From Chloroflexota bacterium (GTDB taxonomy: Bacteria; Chloroflexota; Ktedonobacteria; Ktedonobacterales; Ktedonobacteraceae): a stretch of 56,110 bases of DNA. Shown here piece after piece: positions 7,304-15,715 of the stretch. A program made the translations under genes and the position numbers. Under the pieces are notes generated by a model that worked only from the letters and a program-made list of their open reading frames with translations, searched no databases and had not been told where the DNA came from. The stretch covers positions 1 to 56,110 of the forward strand of contig VBHI01000304.1 in assembly GCA_005881495.1 (NCBI GenBank), in the 5' to 3' direction. Within the stretch, counting starts at the first letter, position 1, and every line of letters begins with the position of its first letter.

Positions 7304-9463
7304 ATGACACCCCCTGTGATCTCACCTACTGGTGGATGGATAGGCACCACAATCTTCGTGTTGCTCTTCCTGGCAGCAATCGCTCTCTTCGGTCTCCGCG
7401 TAGGCGAACTGATTACCCTACTCGTAAAAGCCCGGCGTGAGGACCGTACCGACCACATTGATGACCGTATCGGCGAATTCTTCCTGGTTGTTCTCGGTCA
7501 GAGTGGAGTGCTCCGTGATCCAATCCCTGGCATCGCCCATTTCTTTACCTTCTGGGGTTTCATCGTCATCCAGTTCGGCCTGCTCAACCTGATTCTCGGA
7601 GCATTTAACCTCACATTACCGCTCATCGGCGATAATCATACCTTTGCCATTGTGCTGGATGCGTTCATTGTATTAGTTTTCTTTGCTCTACTCCTGTTTG
7701 CCTTCCGCCGCGCCGTCATCCACCCCAAACAGTTATTTAGCATCCTGCATGGCCCCTGGGACGGCTATATCATCCTGGGCCTGATTTTCGCGGTCATTTT
7801 AACACTGGCACTGGTCGAGGGTTTTGAATACGCCGCCTACGCCACAGCCCACGGCGTGGCTGCCGCCAACAATAGCGGCGCCTGGACGCCCATTGGCACC
7901 TGGCTCTACCCATTGTTCAGCGGTCTGGATGCCAGTGCCGATACCATCCTGTACCGCGTCTTCTGGTGGCTTCACATCGGCACAATCCTCTTTTTCCTCG
8001 TATACCTGCCCCGCTCCAAGCACCTGCACTTGATGGCGACTCCGTTCAATGTCTTCCTCCGCAGCTACGCCCCCAAGGGGGCGCTGCCTCTGCTGGAAAA
8101 TATCGAGGAGCGCGAAGATTACGGTGTCTCCAAACCCGAGCAGTTTACCTGGAAACAGTTACTGGACGGCTACGCCTGCACCGAGTGCGGTCGCTGCAAT
8201 ACGGTCTGTCCTGCCAACCTTACCGGCAAACCACTCCTCCCCAAGGATATTATTCTTGGCGCCAAGGAAGCGCTCTTTGTCCAAAGCAGAGAAATTCTAG
8301 GTGTCAATTCGCTCTATAACAGGTTGGGTGTTGCGGGCGTCAGAGCCGATGAGACCAGGGCAGAGAAAGAGGCCCATCACGAGCCAATGGTTGGCGGCAT
8401 CATTTCCAACGACGCCTTGTGGGCCTGTACAACCTGTATGGCCTGTATGGAAATCTGCCCTGTCGCCATTGAGCATGTGCCGAAGATCGTCGATATGCGC
8501 CGCCACCTCGTCATGGAGGAGAGCGATTTCCCCACGGAGGTGACCTCGCTCTTCAATAACATCGAACGCAATGCTAATCCTTGGGAAATTAGCAACGATA
8601 AGCGTGCTGACTGGGCCGCTGATCTCGGCGTGCCCCTGATGTCAGAAAACCCTGACGCCGATGTGCTCTATTGGGTTGGCTGTATGGGGTCCTTTGATAA
8701 GCGTAATCAGCTCGTGGCAACTGCGGTCGCTAAAGTGCTTAAGGCAGCCGGGGTCAACTTCGCTATTCTCGGGCCTGAAGAGTCCTGCACCGGTGATCCC
8801 GCCCGTCGTATCGGCAACGAATACCTCTGGCAGATGATGGCCCAGCAGAATATCGAGGTGCTCAATGGCTACGGTTTCAATACATCCGCCGACCATAGCA
8901 ATGGGCACCATCCTCAAAGTAACGGGGCGGCCGCGGTGGTTACGAAACACCGCACCATCATCACTGCCTGTCCGCACTGCTTCAATACCATTCAACACGA
9001 ATACCCGCAGCTTGGCGGCAACTACGAGGTACTTCATCACACGGTCTTCATCGACAAACTCCGGGTCGACAAGAAGATCAATCTTCCTGAAAACTTTGAT
9101 CAGCGCAAGCTCACGTATCACGACCCCTGCTACATCGGACGCTATAACGACATCTACGATGAGCCGCGCAACGTCCTCAACGTCCTCAACAGCAACAGCA
9201 TCACCGAGATGAAGCGTCATCGCAACAAGAGTTTCTGTTGTGGCGGCGGCGGTGGTCGCGCCTGGATGGAGGAGAAAATCGGCAAACGTGTCAATCAAGC
9301 CCGCGTGACCGAGGCATTAGAGACGGGCGCGGAAGTGCTCGCCGCCGCCTGCCCCTTCTGCATCACCATGTTTGACGACGGCATCAAGGGCGTGGAAGCT
9401 GAGGAAAAGATGAAAATAGAAGATATCGCCGAAATCGTCGCCCAGGCAATCGAGCAGCGCTAA
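7304..9463 (+). CDS. Membrane Fe-S oxidoreductase (HdrDE-like; Etf:quinone oxidoreductase candidate)
   Basis: This protein probably takes electrons from EtfAB and reduces the menaquinone pool. The N-terminal third (about residues 1-255) has five or six hydrophobic helices and resembles the cytochrome b (NarI-like) part of such enzymes. Next come two 4Fe-4S motifs, CTECGRCNTVCP and CTTCMACMEICP. Two CCG-type cysteine domains follow: one around VGCMGSFDKR / ESCTGDP / ACPHCF, the other around HDPCYIGRYN / SFCCGGGGGRAWM / ACPFCI. This is the fused HdrE-HdrD architecture of the DUF224-type Etf-membrane oxidoreductases. The frame is open from 7238, but the ATG at 7304 has a strong AAGGAGG 7 bases upstream, giving 719 residues. 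A perfect terminator closes the operon. Confidence 0.9.
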   Translation: MTPPVISPTGGWIGTTIFVLLFLAAIALFGLRVGELITLLVKARREDRTDHIDDRIGEFFLVVLGQSGVLRDPIPGIAHFFTFWGFIVIQFGLLNLILGAFNLTLPLIGDNHTFAIVLDAFIVLVFFALLLFAFRRAVIHPKQLFSILHGPWDGYIILGLIFAVILTLALVEGFEYAAYATAHGVAAANNSGAWTPIGTWLYPLFSGLDASADTILYRVFWWLHIGTILFFLVYLPRSKHLHLMATPFNVFLRSYAPKGALPLLENIEEREDYGVSKPEQFTWKQLLDGYACTECGRCNTVCPANLTGKPLLPKDIILGAKEALFVQSREILGVNSLYNRLGVAGVRADETRAEKEAHHEPMVGGIISNDALWACTTCMACMEICPVAIEHVPKIVDMRRHLVMEESDFPTEVTSLFNNIERNANPWEISNDKRADWAADLGVPLMSENPDADVLYWVGCMGSFDKRNQLVATAVAKVLKAAGVNFAILGPEESCTGDPARRIGNEYLWQMMAQQNIEVLNGYGFNTSADHSNGHHPQSNGAAAVVTKHRTIITACPHCFNTIQHEYPQLGGNYEVLHHTVFIDKLRVDKKINLPENFDQRKLTYHDPCYIGRYNDIYDEPRNVLNVLNSNSITEMKRHRNKSFCCGGGGGRAWMEEKIGKRVNQARVTEALETGAEVLAAACPFCITMFDDGIKGVEAEEKMKIEDIAEIVAQAIEQR

Positions 9464-9476
9464 CTTCACCAAACTT

Positions 9477-9526
9477 CGGCAAGAAAAATGCCTCCTTACG
9501 TATGCAAGGAGGCATTTTTCTTGCCG
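9477..9526. terminator. Bidirectional intrinsic terminator
   Basis: A perfect 21-bp stem (9477-9497 with 9506-9526) surrounds an 8-base loop. The arms contain GAAAAATGCC / GGCATTTTTC, so each strand has a T-rich right side. It lies between the stop of the Fe-S oxidoreductase and the stop of the convergent secreted-protein gene and serves both. Confidence 0.92.
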
Positions 9527-9533
9527 AGAATAC

Positions 9534-10046
9534 CTACATCTTAACTTGATAGAAGAAATCGTACTCCAACGGCGAATTGCTGTGGACATGCAGTCTCATC
9601 TGCCCACGAGCCTCCTGGTAGACGCCAGTGCCGCCAGTAATCGCCAGCATCGTATCCGTACCATTGTCATTGTACGGTCCCTCGACCGTAATCTGTCCTG
9701 CCGGAAGAATAACTGTCCAGAAACACTCCCACACGCCATCATTCGATGTACTGGTCGTACTGGTAATCGTGCGCGTGCATTGACCATTGTCAACACCGAC
9801 TACCTTCTTGTCAGCAGCATCAAAAACCTGGTTGTGGAAGGCCAGTACATTCCCTAAGCCATCGGGGCTGGGCGTGCCATTGTCAACGTCCCCAACAGTA
9901 TCCGTCACCGCGTGTTCGACGACATGAATATTGACGTTGGCTTTCGCTTGAGCGGAAAACACCCCCGTGTTTATCACAAACATAGCAACCGCGAACCCCA
10001 GAACAACCAGGGAAATAACACCTGTGAAAATACGAGACTTCTTCAT
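9534..10046 (-). CDS. Secreted AOC/dirigent-barrel-like protein
   Basis: A 170-residue exported protein. The frame extends to 10112, but the ATG at 10046 has AAAGGAG 9 bases upstream and begins a clear signal peptide (MKKSRIFTGVISLVVLGFAV, then a probable cleavage around SAQAKA). The mature part contains strands and motifs seen in allene-oxide-cyclase/dirigent-like barrels of bacteria: LGNVLAFHNQVFD, GQCTRT, CFWTVILPAGQITVEGPY, and the glycine-rich ITGGTGVYQEARGQMRLHV, the best conserved region. Such small beta-barrels often bind hydrophobic ligands; no catalytic role can be claimed here. Two cysteines (in GQCTRT and WECFW) could form a disulfide outside the cell. Confidence 0.8.
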   Translation of the reverse strand: MKKSRIFTGVISLVVLGFAVAMFVINTGVFSAQAKANVNIHVVEHAVTDTVGDVDNGTPSPDGLGNVLAFHNQVFDAADKKVVGVDNGQCTRTITSTTSTSNDGVWECFWTVILPAGQITVEGPYNDNGTDTMLAITGGTGVYQEARGQMRLHVHSNSPLEYDFFYQVKM

Positions 10047-10177
10047 CTGTGACATCTCCTTTGAAGAAAAATAAGAGGATAGGTGAGCAGTACCCCTAAA
10101 TAACCTGCCCATATTTCGGAGTATAAGCTTACCCCGTTAGCTTGTCAATGTATTGCTCAGGCTATAGCATAATTTGG

Positions 10178-10224
10178 TGTAGACTGGGTTCTCCGTGGCG
10201 GCGCTACGGAGAACCCAGCCTACA
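10178..10224. repeat. Intergenic palindrome, 18 of 19 pairs
   Basis: Arms TGTAG-A-CTGGGTTCTCCGT and ACGGAGAACCCAG-C-CTACA pair around a 9-base loop with one mismatch. It lies in the 424-base gap between the divergent secreted-protein gene and nusA. The rest of that gap holds the nusA promoter and no gene. No T-run follows, so it is a REP-like palindrome rather than a terminator. Confidence 0.85.
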
Positions 10225-10327
10225 ATCCTCCTTCTGGCCCGATTTCAAACTCTACGATATCGCCTGGGAAGACAAAGTACACAATACCTGAAATTCGCAC
10301 AGCCCCCTAGCCAAATGGACAACTACG

Positions 10328-10336
10328 TGATATAAT
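10328..10336 (+). promoter_or_regulatory. Predicted extended -10 promoter for nusA
   Basis: TG-A-TATAAT (TATAAT at 10331-10336) is a perfect extended -10. No clear -35 is seen. The leader to the nusA ATG at 10471 would be about 128 bases. Confidence 0.6.
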
Positions 10337-10470
10337 TACGAGCAGAATAGAGGAAAACTTTGAGAAAAGTGGGCATCCCGTCCACTTTTCTGCTTGCCAG
10401 GGACTTTTTTCTTTGCACTCGAAAAAATGATGAAAGTGTCTACCGGGCGCCAGCGGGAGGAACATGGCTT

Positions 10471-11715
10471 ATGAGAAGCGAATTTCAAGCGGCAATTGCG
10501 CAATTAATTGCCGAAAAAGGACTACCCCGCGAAGTGGTAATGGAAACTGTTGCCACCTCCCTACTCGCGGCTTACCGTAAAAGTTTTGGTGGTGGAGAAA
10601 ACATCCGCATTGAGGTAGACAAAAACGGCGAGGTGCACGTCTGGGCTATGAAACGTGTAGTAGCACAAGTCAGCGACCCCAACGAGGAAATCTCGTTGGC
10701 AGAAGCACAGCGTCTCGTCCCAAGAGCTGCTCTTGGGCAGTCTATCGACGTTGATTCATCATACATCTTCAATCGCATCCCAACGCAGACCGCCAAACAG
10801 GTCATCTTGCAGCGCATTCGCGAAGCAGAACACGAGCATCTCTACGACCAGATCAAAAACTGGATGGGCGAAATCCGTCTTGGCACACTGACACGCAAAG
10901 ATCCTGTCCGTGGCTGGCTCGTTGACTTCGACCTGGACAAGGTGGACAAAATCGAGGGCGTCATGCCTCCCAGCGAAGAGGTACCTACCGAACGCTATCG
11001 CGTCGGGCAGCGTATTCGCCTCTACGTCTACGATGTACGGCGCAGCCAGGGCCGCATGTTGCAGATCATGGTCTCACGCACCCATCGCGACCTCGTACGC
11101 CGCCTCTTTGAATCCGAGGTGCCTGAAATCTATGAGGGGACTGTCGAAATCAAAGCCATCGCACGCGAACCCGGCAGCCGCTCCAAGGTAGCCGTCGTCG
11201 CCCACCAGGAAGGCCTCGACCCCATCGGTTCATGCGTCGGTGTACGTGGTTCGCGTATCAATAACATCGTACACGAGCTAAACGACGAGAAGATAGACAT
11301 CATTCAGTGGAGCGCGGACCCGGCCACCTTTGTATCCAACGCGCTCAGCCCGGTCAAACCTCTCAAGGTAGAGCTGCGCGAAGCCGACCATACTGCTGTC
11401 GTCACCGTTCACGAGCGACAACTTTCGCTCGCCATCGGCAAAGACGGTCAGAATGCCCGCCTCGCCGCCAAAATCACCGGCTGGCGCGTTGATGTCACCA
11501 AACCCGCCGAAGGTGAAGTCTACGATGAGCAGGTAGATCAGTTCCAGGAATCTGCTGTCTCCCATAATTCACGGCGCGACCGCGGGGACCGTTCCCAGGG
11601 TCGGCATGATCGCAATGACCGCGGAGGTGACGGCGGAAAGCGTTCAGGCCACCAGCGAGACCGTGGCGGCCACAGGTACAATTCATCATATGATTACGAT
11701 AGTAGTAGGGAATAG
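10471..11715 (+). CDS. nusA: Transcription termination/antitermination factor NusA
   Basis: NusA binds RNA polymerase and nascent RNA and modulates pausing, termination and antitermination. The frame is open from 10360, but the family start is at MRSEFQAAIAQLIAEKGLPR (ATG at 10471, GGGAGG 10 bases upstream), giving 414 residues. In order come the N-terminal polymerase-binding domain (about 1-125), an S1 domain (about 130-200), KH1 (VAVVAHQEGLDPIGSCVGVR, about 230-250) and KH2 (QLSLAIGKDGQNARLAAKIT). After KH2 there is an unusual 50-residue tail rich in Arg, Gly, Asp and His (for example SRRDRGDRSQGRHDRNDRGG). It resembles RGG-type RNA-binding disorder rather than the acidic repeats of Proteobacteria. 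Usually rimP lies just upstream; here it is absent. Confidence 0.97.
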   Translation: MRSEFQAAIAQLIAEKGLPREVVMETVATSLLAAYRKSFGGGENIRIEVDKNGEVHVWAMKRVVAQVSDPNEEISLAEAQRLVPRAALGQSIDVDSSYIFNRIPTQTAKQVILQRIREAEHEHLYDQIKNWMGEIRLGTLTRKDPVRGWLVDFDLDKVDKIEGVMPPSEEVPTERYRVGQRIRLYVYDVRRSQGRMLQIMVSRTHRDLVRRLFESEVPEIYEGTVEIKAIAREPGSRSKVAVVAHQEGLDPIGSCVGVRGSRINNIVHELNDEKIDIIQWSADPATFVSNALSPVKPLKVELREADHTAVVTVHERQLSLAIGKDGQNARLAAKITGWRVDVTKPAEGEVYDEQVDQFQESAVSHNSRRDRGDRSQGRHDRNDRGGDGGKRSGHQRDRGGHRYNSSYDYDSSRE

Positions 11716-11719
11716 CAAG

Positions 11720-12079
11720 ATGGCAAATACAGGGAAAAAACAGCCGAAACGGCAAAAGCACATTCCGTTGCGCACCTGCATCGTCTGCCATGAAACCAGG
11801 CCAAAACGTGAATTGTTGCGCGTCGTACGCACACCTGATGGACATGTTATCCTGGATGCAACCGGCAAGAAATCCGGGCGGGGAGCTTATCTCTGCGCAC
11901 GCCTCTCTTGCTGGGAAACAGCCATCAAGAAAAAGCGTCTCGAACAAGAATTTGAACTGACCATTTCGGAGGAAGATCGAGCTGGCCTCGATGCTTTCAT
12001 TGCCACGCTGCCCAAAGACGAACCTGCTGCTCCACCCGTTGCAGCCCAATCTTCAAGGCAGCCTGGCAAAGCCAAATAG
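11720..12079 (+). CDS. ylxR: YlxR/RnpM family RNA-binding protein
   Basis: A member of the DUF448/YlxR family, which in Bacillus modulates RNase P. The conserved core is RTCIVCHETRPKRELLRVVR, then GRGAYLCARLSCWETAIKKK, with the CxxC and the GRGAY-x-C motifs intact. The ATG at 11720 starts four bases after the nusA stop and begins the expected basic N-terminus (MANTGKKQPKRQKHIPLR). A longer frame from 11606 would overlap nusA and is not favoured. The protein has 119 residues, with a Pro/Ala/Gln tail after about residue 92. It is co-transcribed with nusA, as in most bacteria. The YlxQ (L7Ae-like) gene that often follows is not present. Confidence 0.93.
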   Translation: MANTGKKQPKRQKHIPLRTCIVCHETRPKRELLRVVRTPDGHVILDATGKKSGRGAYLCARLSCWETAIKKKRLEQEFELTISEEDRAGLDAFIATLPKDEPAAPPVAAQSSRQPGKAK

Positions 12080-12089
12080 TCAAACAATG

Positions 12090-12118
12090 TTGCAAGAACG
12101 CGTATAGTACGCTATACT
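12090..12118 (+). promoter_or_regulatory. Predicted sigma-70 promoter for infB
   Basis: TTGCAA (12090-12095), a 17-base spacer and TATACT (12113-12118) lie 11 bases after the ylxR stop. The promoter would give infB an independent transcript with a leader of about 390 bases. Confidence 0.65.
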
Positions 12119-12124
12119 GTGATA

Positions 12125-12515
12125 TCATCATACATTGTCACAGTAGGGACGCAATTTATCACGTCCCAGTCTTAACTATTGTTACCCAACCTTCCGGTTG
12201 GACAAAAAACTGAAATAAATGAACGAACTAAGCGAAAAATGATGCGTCATTTTATCTCGACTCTTGAAAGAGACACAGCCCCTCGTCAACAGGGCCGTTG
12301 TGCTAAGCGAATGTTTGCGGAGCGATAGCTATGATAAACGTACCATAGCAACCGCGCCATATAGGGCGCAGACAACAAAATTGCCTGGCACTGCATCAAC
12401 GAGGGACTGTCTCCTTTTCCTTTAGCGGAGAAGGCGACAGTACTTTTTTGTCGCTGTGAAGAGAGATTTCCGACGCCGCTTGAGGCGCACCATCCGAAAG
12501 AAGGGAGTCTTCTTC
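12125..12515 (+). promoter_or_regulatory. Long structured infB leader, candidate cis-regulatory RNA
   Basis: This gene-free stretch can form a set of helices. GGGACG 12146-12151 pairs with CGTCCC 12162-12167. A closing helix CCCTCGT 12280-12286 / ACGAGGG 12399-12405 encloses GCTATG/CATAGC (12328-12333 with 12344-12349) and GCGCC/GGCGC (12354-12358 with 12365-12369). Directly after the closing helix comes a hairpin with a T-run. ACAG at 12275-12278 can extend the closing helix by pairing with CTGT at 12407-12410, which is also the left arm of the terminator, so the two are mutually exclusive. This is the architecture of a transcription attenuator. It does not match a riboswitch class I know. 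Confidence 0.5.
12406..12449 (+). terminator. Intrinsic terminator/attenuator in the infB leader
   Basis: The stem ACTGTC / GACAGT (12406-12411 with 12436-12441) continues through CCTT/AAGG and TCC/GGA with small mismatches. It is followed by ACTTTTTT. The hairpin lies about 67 bases before the infB start and no promoter is visible after it, so infB expression must pass it. Confidence 0.7.
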
Positions 12516-15239
12516 ATGAGAAATACATCTGAGTCTCCAGATGCCAATGCCAATACCAATACTGATGAGCAGGTAAAACCAGCTACAACTAGAAGCCGAT
12601 CCAGTACCCGCTCCAAAACAGATAGTACCTTACCGGGCAACCCAGACAACTCGGAACGGGAAGTTAAACCCGCTGCCAGGCGCCGTACAACATCCACATC
12701 CGCCACTGCGACCTCGGCCAACGGAGCAACTGTTGCTCCCGCCCAGGACGTAGCGGATACTGCCAGTACCGCTTCTGCTGCCGCTTCTGCTGCACCATCT
12801 GATACAGCACCACGTACACGTTCAGCACCACGTACCAGTAGCACGACCACCGCCGCCAGGAAGTCTGCCGCGCAGCCTCCAACACAGCCAGGCGACTCTA
12901 CGCCCGCTGAAACCACGCCGCGCACTACACCTGCGCAACGTACCAGCGCAACGAGATCACAGCAGGCCAGCACACCCGCTACACCCGCTCCGGCAAGTGG
13001 AGTTGATACAGCCACACCAACCGTTCAGCGTAGCAGCGCGACGAGCACAACTGTACAACGTCCTGCCACCGGCACTCCCGTACAGCGCAGTAGTACAACA
13101 CCGGTTCAACGTCCCGCTGGACCACGCACTCCTATGCAGCGTCCTGCCACTACAGGCGCTTCCACGCAGCGTCCTGCTGGACCAGGTGCTCCTACGCAGC
13201 GACAACCTTACGGAACTCCACAACAACGCCCCTATGCTCCTGGTAGTGCACCAGCACAGCAAGCGGGATATCCTGCCACGCAGCCTCGACCCGCCAATAG
13301 ACCTGGGACGACACAAACAGGGCCAATGCGCCCTGGTACACCCCCTCGTCCCGGCGCCCCTCGTCTCGGTGGAAATGTGCATCCTGGCACTCGTCCCGGC
13401 GGTCGTCCCGCTACTCCAGCACAGCGCCCTCAAGAACGACGGGCAGCCGCTGTAAAAGAAAAAGTGACAGGGCCAGTCTCGATTCCCCCACAGATTGTGG
13501 TAAAAGATCTGGCAGAACTGCTGCATACGACACCAAACGAAATCATCCGCAGTCTCATCAAACATAGCATTTTTGCGAACATCAACCAGATGGTTGAATA
13601 TGAGAAAGCAGCGCTGATCGCCCAGGAACTCGGCTTTGAGCCTGGCCTGAGCACACTTACGACCACCCCCGCGGTGCAAAGTGAGAAGGGCCTATCCGCC
13701 AATGAAGCCATGATGGCCACGCGCAATGAAGACAACATGGTCGTCATTCCCCCGGTCGTCACCATTATGGGCCACGTCGACCACGGCAAGACATCCCTAC
13801 TCGATAAGATTCGCAAAACAAAAGTTGCGGCGGGCGAAGCAGGTGGTATCACTCAGTATATTGGCGCCTACCAGGTCGAGATAGGCGGCAAGAAAATTAC
13901 CTTCCTGGATACTCCAGGTCACGAGGCGTTTACCGCCATGCGTGCCCGTGGCGCCCAGGTCACACACATCGCTGTCATCGTCGTCGCAGCTGATGATGGT
14001 GTCATGCCACAAACACGCGAGGCCATTGACCATGCTCGGGCAGCAAAAGTTCCTATCATCATCGCGCTAAACAAGATCGACAAAGCTAACGCCAATCCCG
14101 ATCACGTCAAACAGCAGCTTGCTGAAATAGGTGTGGTCATTGAAGAGTATGGCGGCGATGTCGTCTGCGTACCAGTATCCGCTCGCAAAGGCACCGGCAT
14201 CGACGAATTACTAGAAATGATTTTGTTGGTAGCCGAGGTACAGGACATCAAGGCCAACCCAAATCGTCCGGCCACCGGCGTTATCATCGAGGCCAAGTTA
14301 GAGAAGAGCACCGGCCCGACCGCCACCGTATTGATCCAGCAGGGAACGCTCAAAATGGGCGATAACATTGTCGTCGGCCCTATGTCTGGCAAAGTTCGTG
14401 CCATGTTCAACGACCGCGGCAAACGCATCCAGAAGGCGCCCCCCAGCACGCCAGTCAGCATCCTCGGCCTGCCCGAAGTGCCCAACGCAGGCGATCGCCT
14501 CGAGGTCGTCGTCAACGAACGCACCGCGAAGCAACTGGCGACTAAGGTCGCTGAACAGCGACGCAGTGAGAGCATGCCGCTTGGTCAGGTCAGCCTCGAC
14601 ACCCTCTACATGCAAATGCAGGAGGGCAAGGTCAAAGAACTGGATGTTGTGCTCAAGTGCGACGTTCAAGGCTCCGCGGAGGCCATCAAAAACGCTCTGA
14701 CAAAAGTCGGTGAAGAAAATATTAAAGTACGCCTCATCCACGAAGGCATTGGCAACATCAACGAAACCGATGTCCACCTTGCCTCTGCCTCTGGCGCTGT
14801 CATCATTGGCTTCAACGTCAAAGCCGACGGAGCAGCACAACGCCAGGCGCAAAAAGAAGGCGTCGATATTCGCTACTACAATGTCATTTACAAGCTCATT
14901 GATGATATTCAAGCCGCCCTCACCGGCATGTTGGAACCGACCTACCACGAGGTAATCGAAGGCCACGCCGAAGTAATGCAGACCTTCAAGGCCGGGAAAA
15001 ATCTGTTCATTGCTGGCTGTCGTATCACCGACGGCAAAATCACACGCTCTGCCCAGGCACGCGTCCTGCGTCAAAATGCAAAAGTCTTCGATGGCAAGAT
15101 CAGTTCCTTGCGCCGTGGCAAAGACGATGTACGCGAGGTTGCCACTGGCTACGAATGCGGTATCGTCCTCGAAGATTTCAACGAATTTGAAGTCGGTGAC
15201 ATCATCGAAGCATACGCACAAGAGCGCGTCAAACCGTAG
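12516..15239 (+). CDS. infB: Translation initiation factor IF-2
   Basis: IF-2 is the GTPase that places initiator tRNA on the ribosome. The start is ATG 12516 with AAGGGAG about 9 bases upstream; a GTG at 12456 in frame lacks a site. The first 315 or so of 907 residues are low complexity (Ala/Thr/Ser/Pro/Arg), with a QR-P/S motif repeated about every 8-13 residues between about 165 and 240 (VQRSS, VQRPA, MQRPA, TQRPA). An IF2N domain follows ([20 protein letters not shown]). The G domain has G1 GHVDHGKTS (about 418), G3 DTPGHEAF and G4 NKID, and domains II, III and IV end normally. The stop codon TAG lies inside an intergenic palindrome that recurs at 32982. Confidence 0.97.
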   Translation: MRNTSESPDANANTNTDEQVKPATTRSRSSTRSKTDSTLPGNPDNSEREVKPAARRRTTSTSATATSANGATVAPAQDVADTASTASAAASAAPSDTAPRTRSAPRTSSTTTAARKSAAQPPTQPGDSTPAETTPRTTPAQRTSATRSQQASTPATPAPASGVDTATPTVQRSSATSTTVQRPATGTPVQRSSTTPVQRPAGPRTPMQRPATTGASTQRPAGPGAPTQRQPYGTPQQRPYAPGSAPAQQAGYPATQPRPANRPGTTQTGPMRPGTPPRPGAPRLGGNVHPGTRPGGRPATPAQRPQERRAAAVKEKVTGPVSIPPQIVVKDLAELLHTTPNEIIRSLIKHSIFANINQMVEYEKAALIAQELGFEPGLSTLTTTPAVQSEKGLSANEAMMATRNEDNMVVIPPVVTIMGHVDHGKTSLLDKIRKTKVAAGEAGGITQYIGAYQVEIGGKKITFLDTPGHEAFTAMRARGAQVTHIAVIVVAADDGVMPQTREAIDHARAAKVPIIIALNKIDKANANPDHVKQQLAEIGVVIEEYGGDVVCVPVSARKGTGIDELLEMILLVAEVQDIKANPNRPATGVIIEAKLEKSTGPTATVLIQQGTLKMGDNIVVGPMSGKVRAMFNDRGKRIQKAPPSTPVSILGLPEVPNAGDRLEVVVNERTAKQLATKVAEQRRSESMPLGQVSLDTLYMQMQEGKVKELDVVLKCDVQGSAEAIKNALTKVGEENIKVRLIHEGIGNINETDVHLASASGAVIIGFNVKADGAAQRQAQKEGVDIRYYNVIYKLIDDIQAALTGMLEPTYHEVIEGHAEVMQTFKAGKNLFIAGCRITDGKITRSAQARVLRQNAKVFDGKISSLRRGKDDVREVATGYECGIVLEDFNEFEVGDIIEAYAQERVKP

Positions 15240-15320
15240 GGGCGACCCTTGGGTCGCCCTGGTTACCCTCTGGCTCCCCGCCCGGCCACGTGGAACCCTT
15301 GGGTCACCCTGGCTACCCCA
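15236..15320. repeat. Palindromic repeat GGGCGACC-CTTG-GGTCGCCC plus a degenerate second copy
   Basis: Positions 15236-15259 are identical to 32982-33005 (24 bases). The core GGGCGACC / GGTCGCCC forms an 8-bp hairpin with a CTTG loop. A degenerate copy (ACCCTTGGGTCACCCTGGCT) follows 50 bases later, at 15292-15320. The first copy begins before and includes the infB stop codon (TAG 15237-15239). Confidence 0.88.
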
Positions 15321-15361
15321 GTACTATATTGCTATTCCTCCTAACATAAAAGGAAACCTAT

Positions 15362-15715
15362 ATGGCAAATCCACACCGGCAAGAAAAACTTGGCGAATTG
15401 ATCGCAATGGAATTGAGTGACCTCATACGCACACGCCTGAAAGACCCACGTGTCGGTTTCGCCAGCATCACCCACGTAGAGGTCAGCGGCGACCTGCGCC
15501 ATGCCAAGGTCTTCATCAGCGTCATGGGCAGCGAAGAGGAACAGGCAGCAAGTATCAAGGGCCTGAAACACGCCTCCGGTTACCTGCGCCACGAACTCGC
15601 CGAACGCATTGTCCTTCGCTACATGCCCGAGCTCGTCTTTAAACTCGATACATCGATAGCAGAAGGCGCGCGAGTCCTCGAGCTCATTCGCCAAAATGAG
15701 CAAGAACGGCAGTAG
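15362..15715 (+). CDS. rbfA: Ribosome-binding factor A
   Basis: RbfA is a small KH-fold protein that helps mature the 3' and 5' ends of 16S rRNA in the 30S subunit. The 117-residue length is normal. Recognisable stretches are RQEKLGELIAMELSDLIRT at the N-terminus, the LKDPRVGFASITHVEVSGDL strand pair, and RHELAERIVLRYMPELVFKLD. The start ATG has AAGGAAA 7 bases upstream, just after the palindromic repeat region that separates it from infB. Its last 20 bases overlap the next gene in another frame. Confidence 0.96.
   Translation: MANPHRQEKLGELIAMELSDLIRTRLKDPRVGFASITHVEVSGDLRHAKVFISVMGSEEEQAASIKGLKHASGYLRHELAERIVLRYMPELVFKLDTSIAEGARVLELIRQNEQERQ

Noticed and set aside
8642..9298. Minus-strand open frame of 218 codons opposite the Fe-S oxidoreductase gene
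   Set aside because: The plus strand carries clear cysteine motifs throughout; the antisense frame is a by-product of codon use.
11495..12049. Minus-strand open frame of 184 codons across nusA and ylxR
   Set aside because: Both sense genes are certain, and the antisense product looks random.
14298..15221. Long minus-strand open frame (307 codons) opposite infB
   Set aside because: It mirrors the GC-rich third positions of infB, has no ribosome-binding site and shows no family motif.
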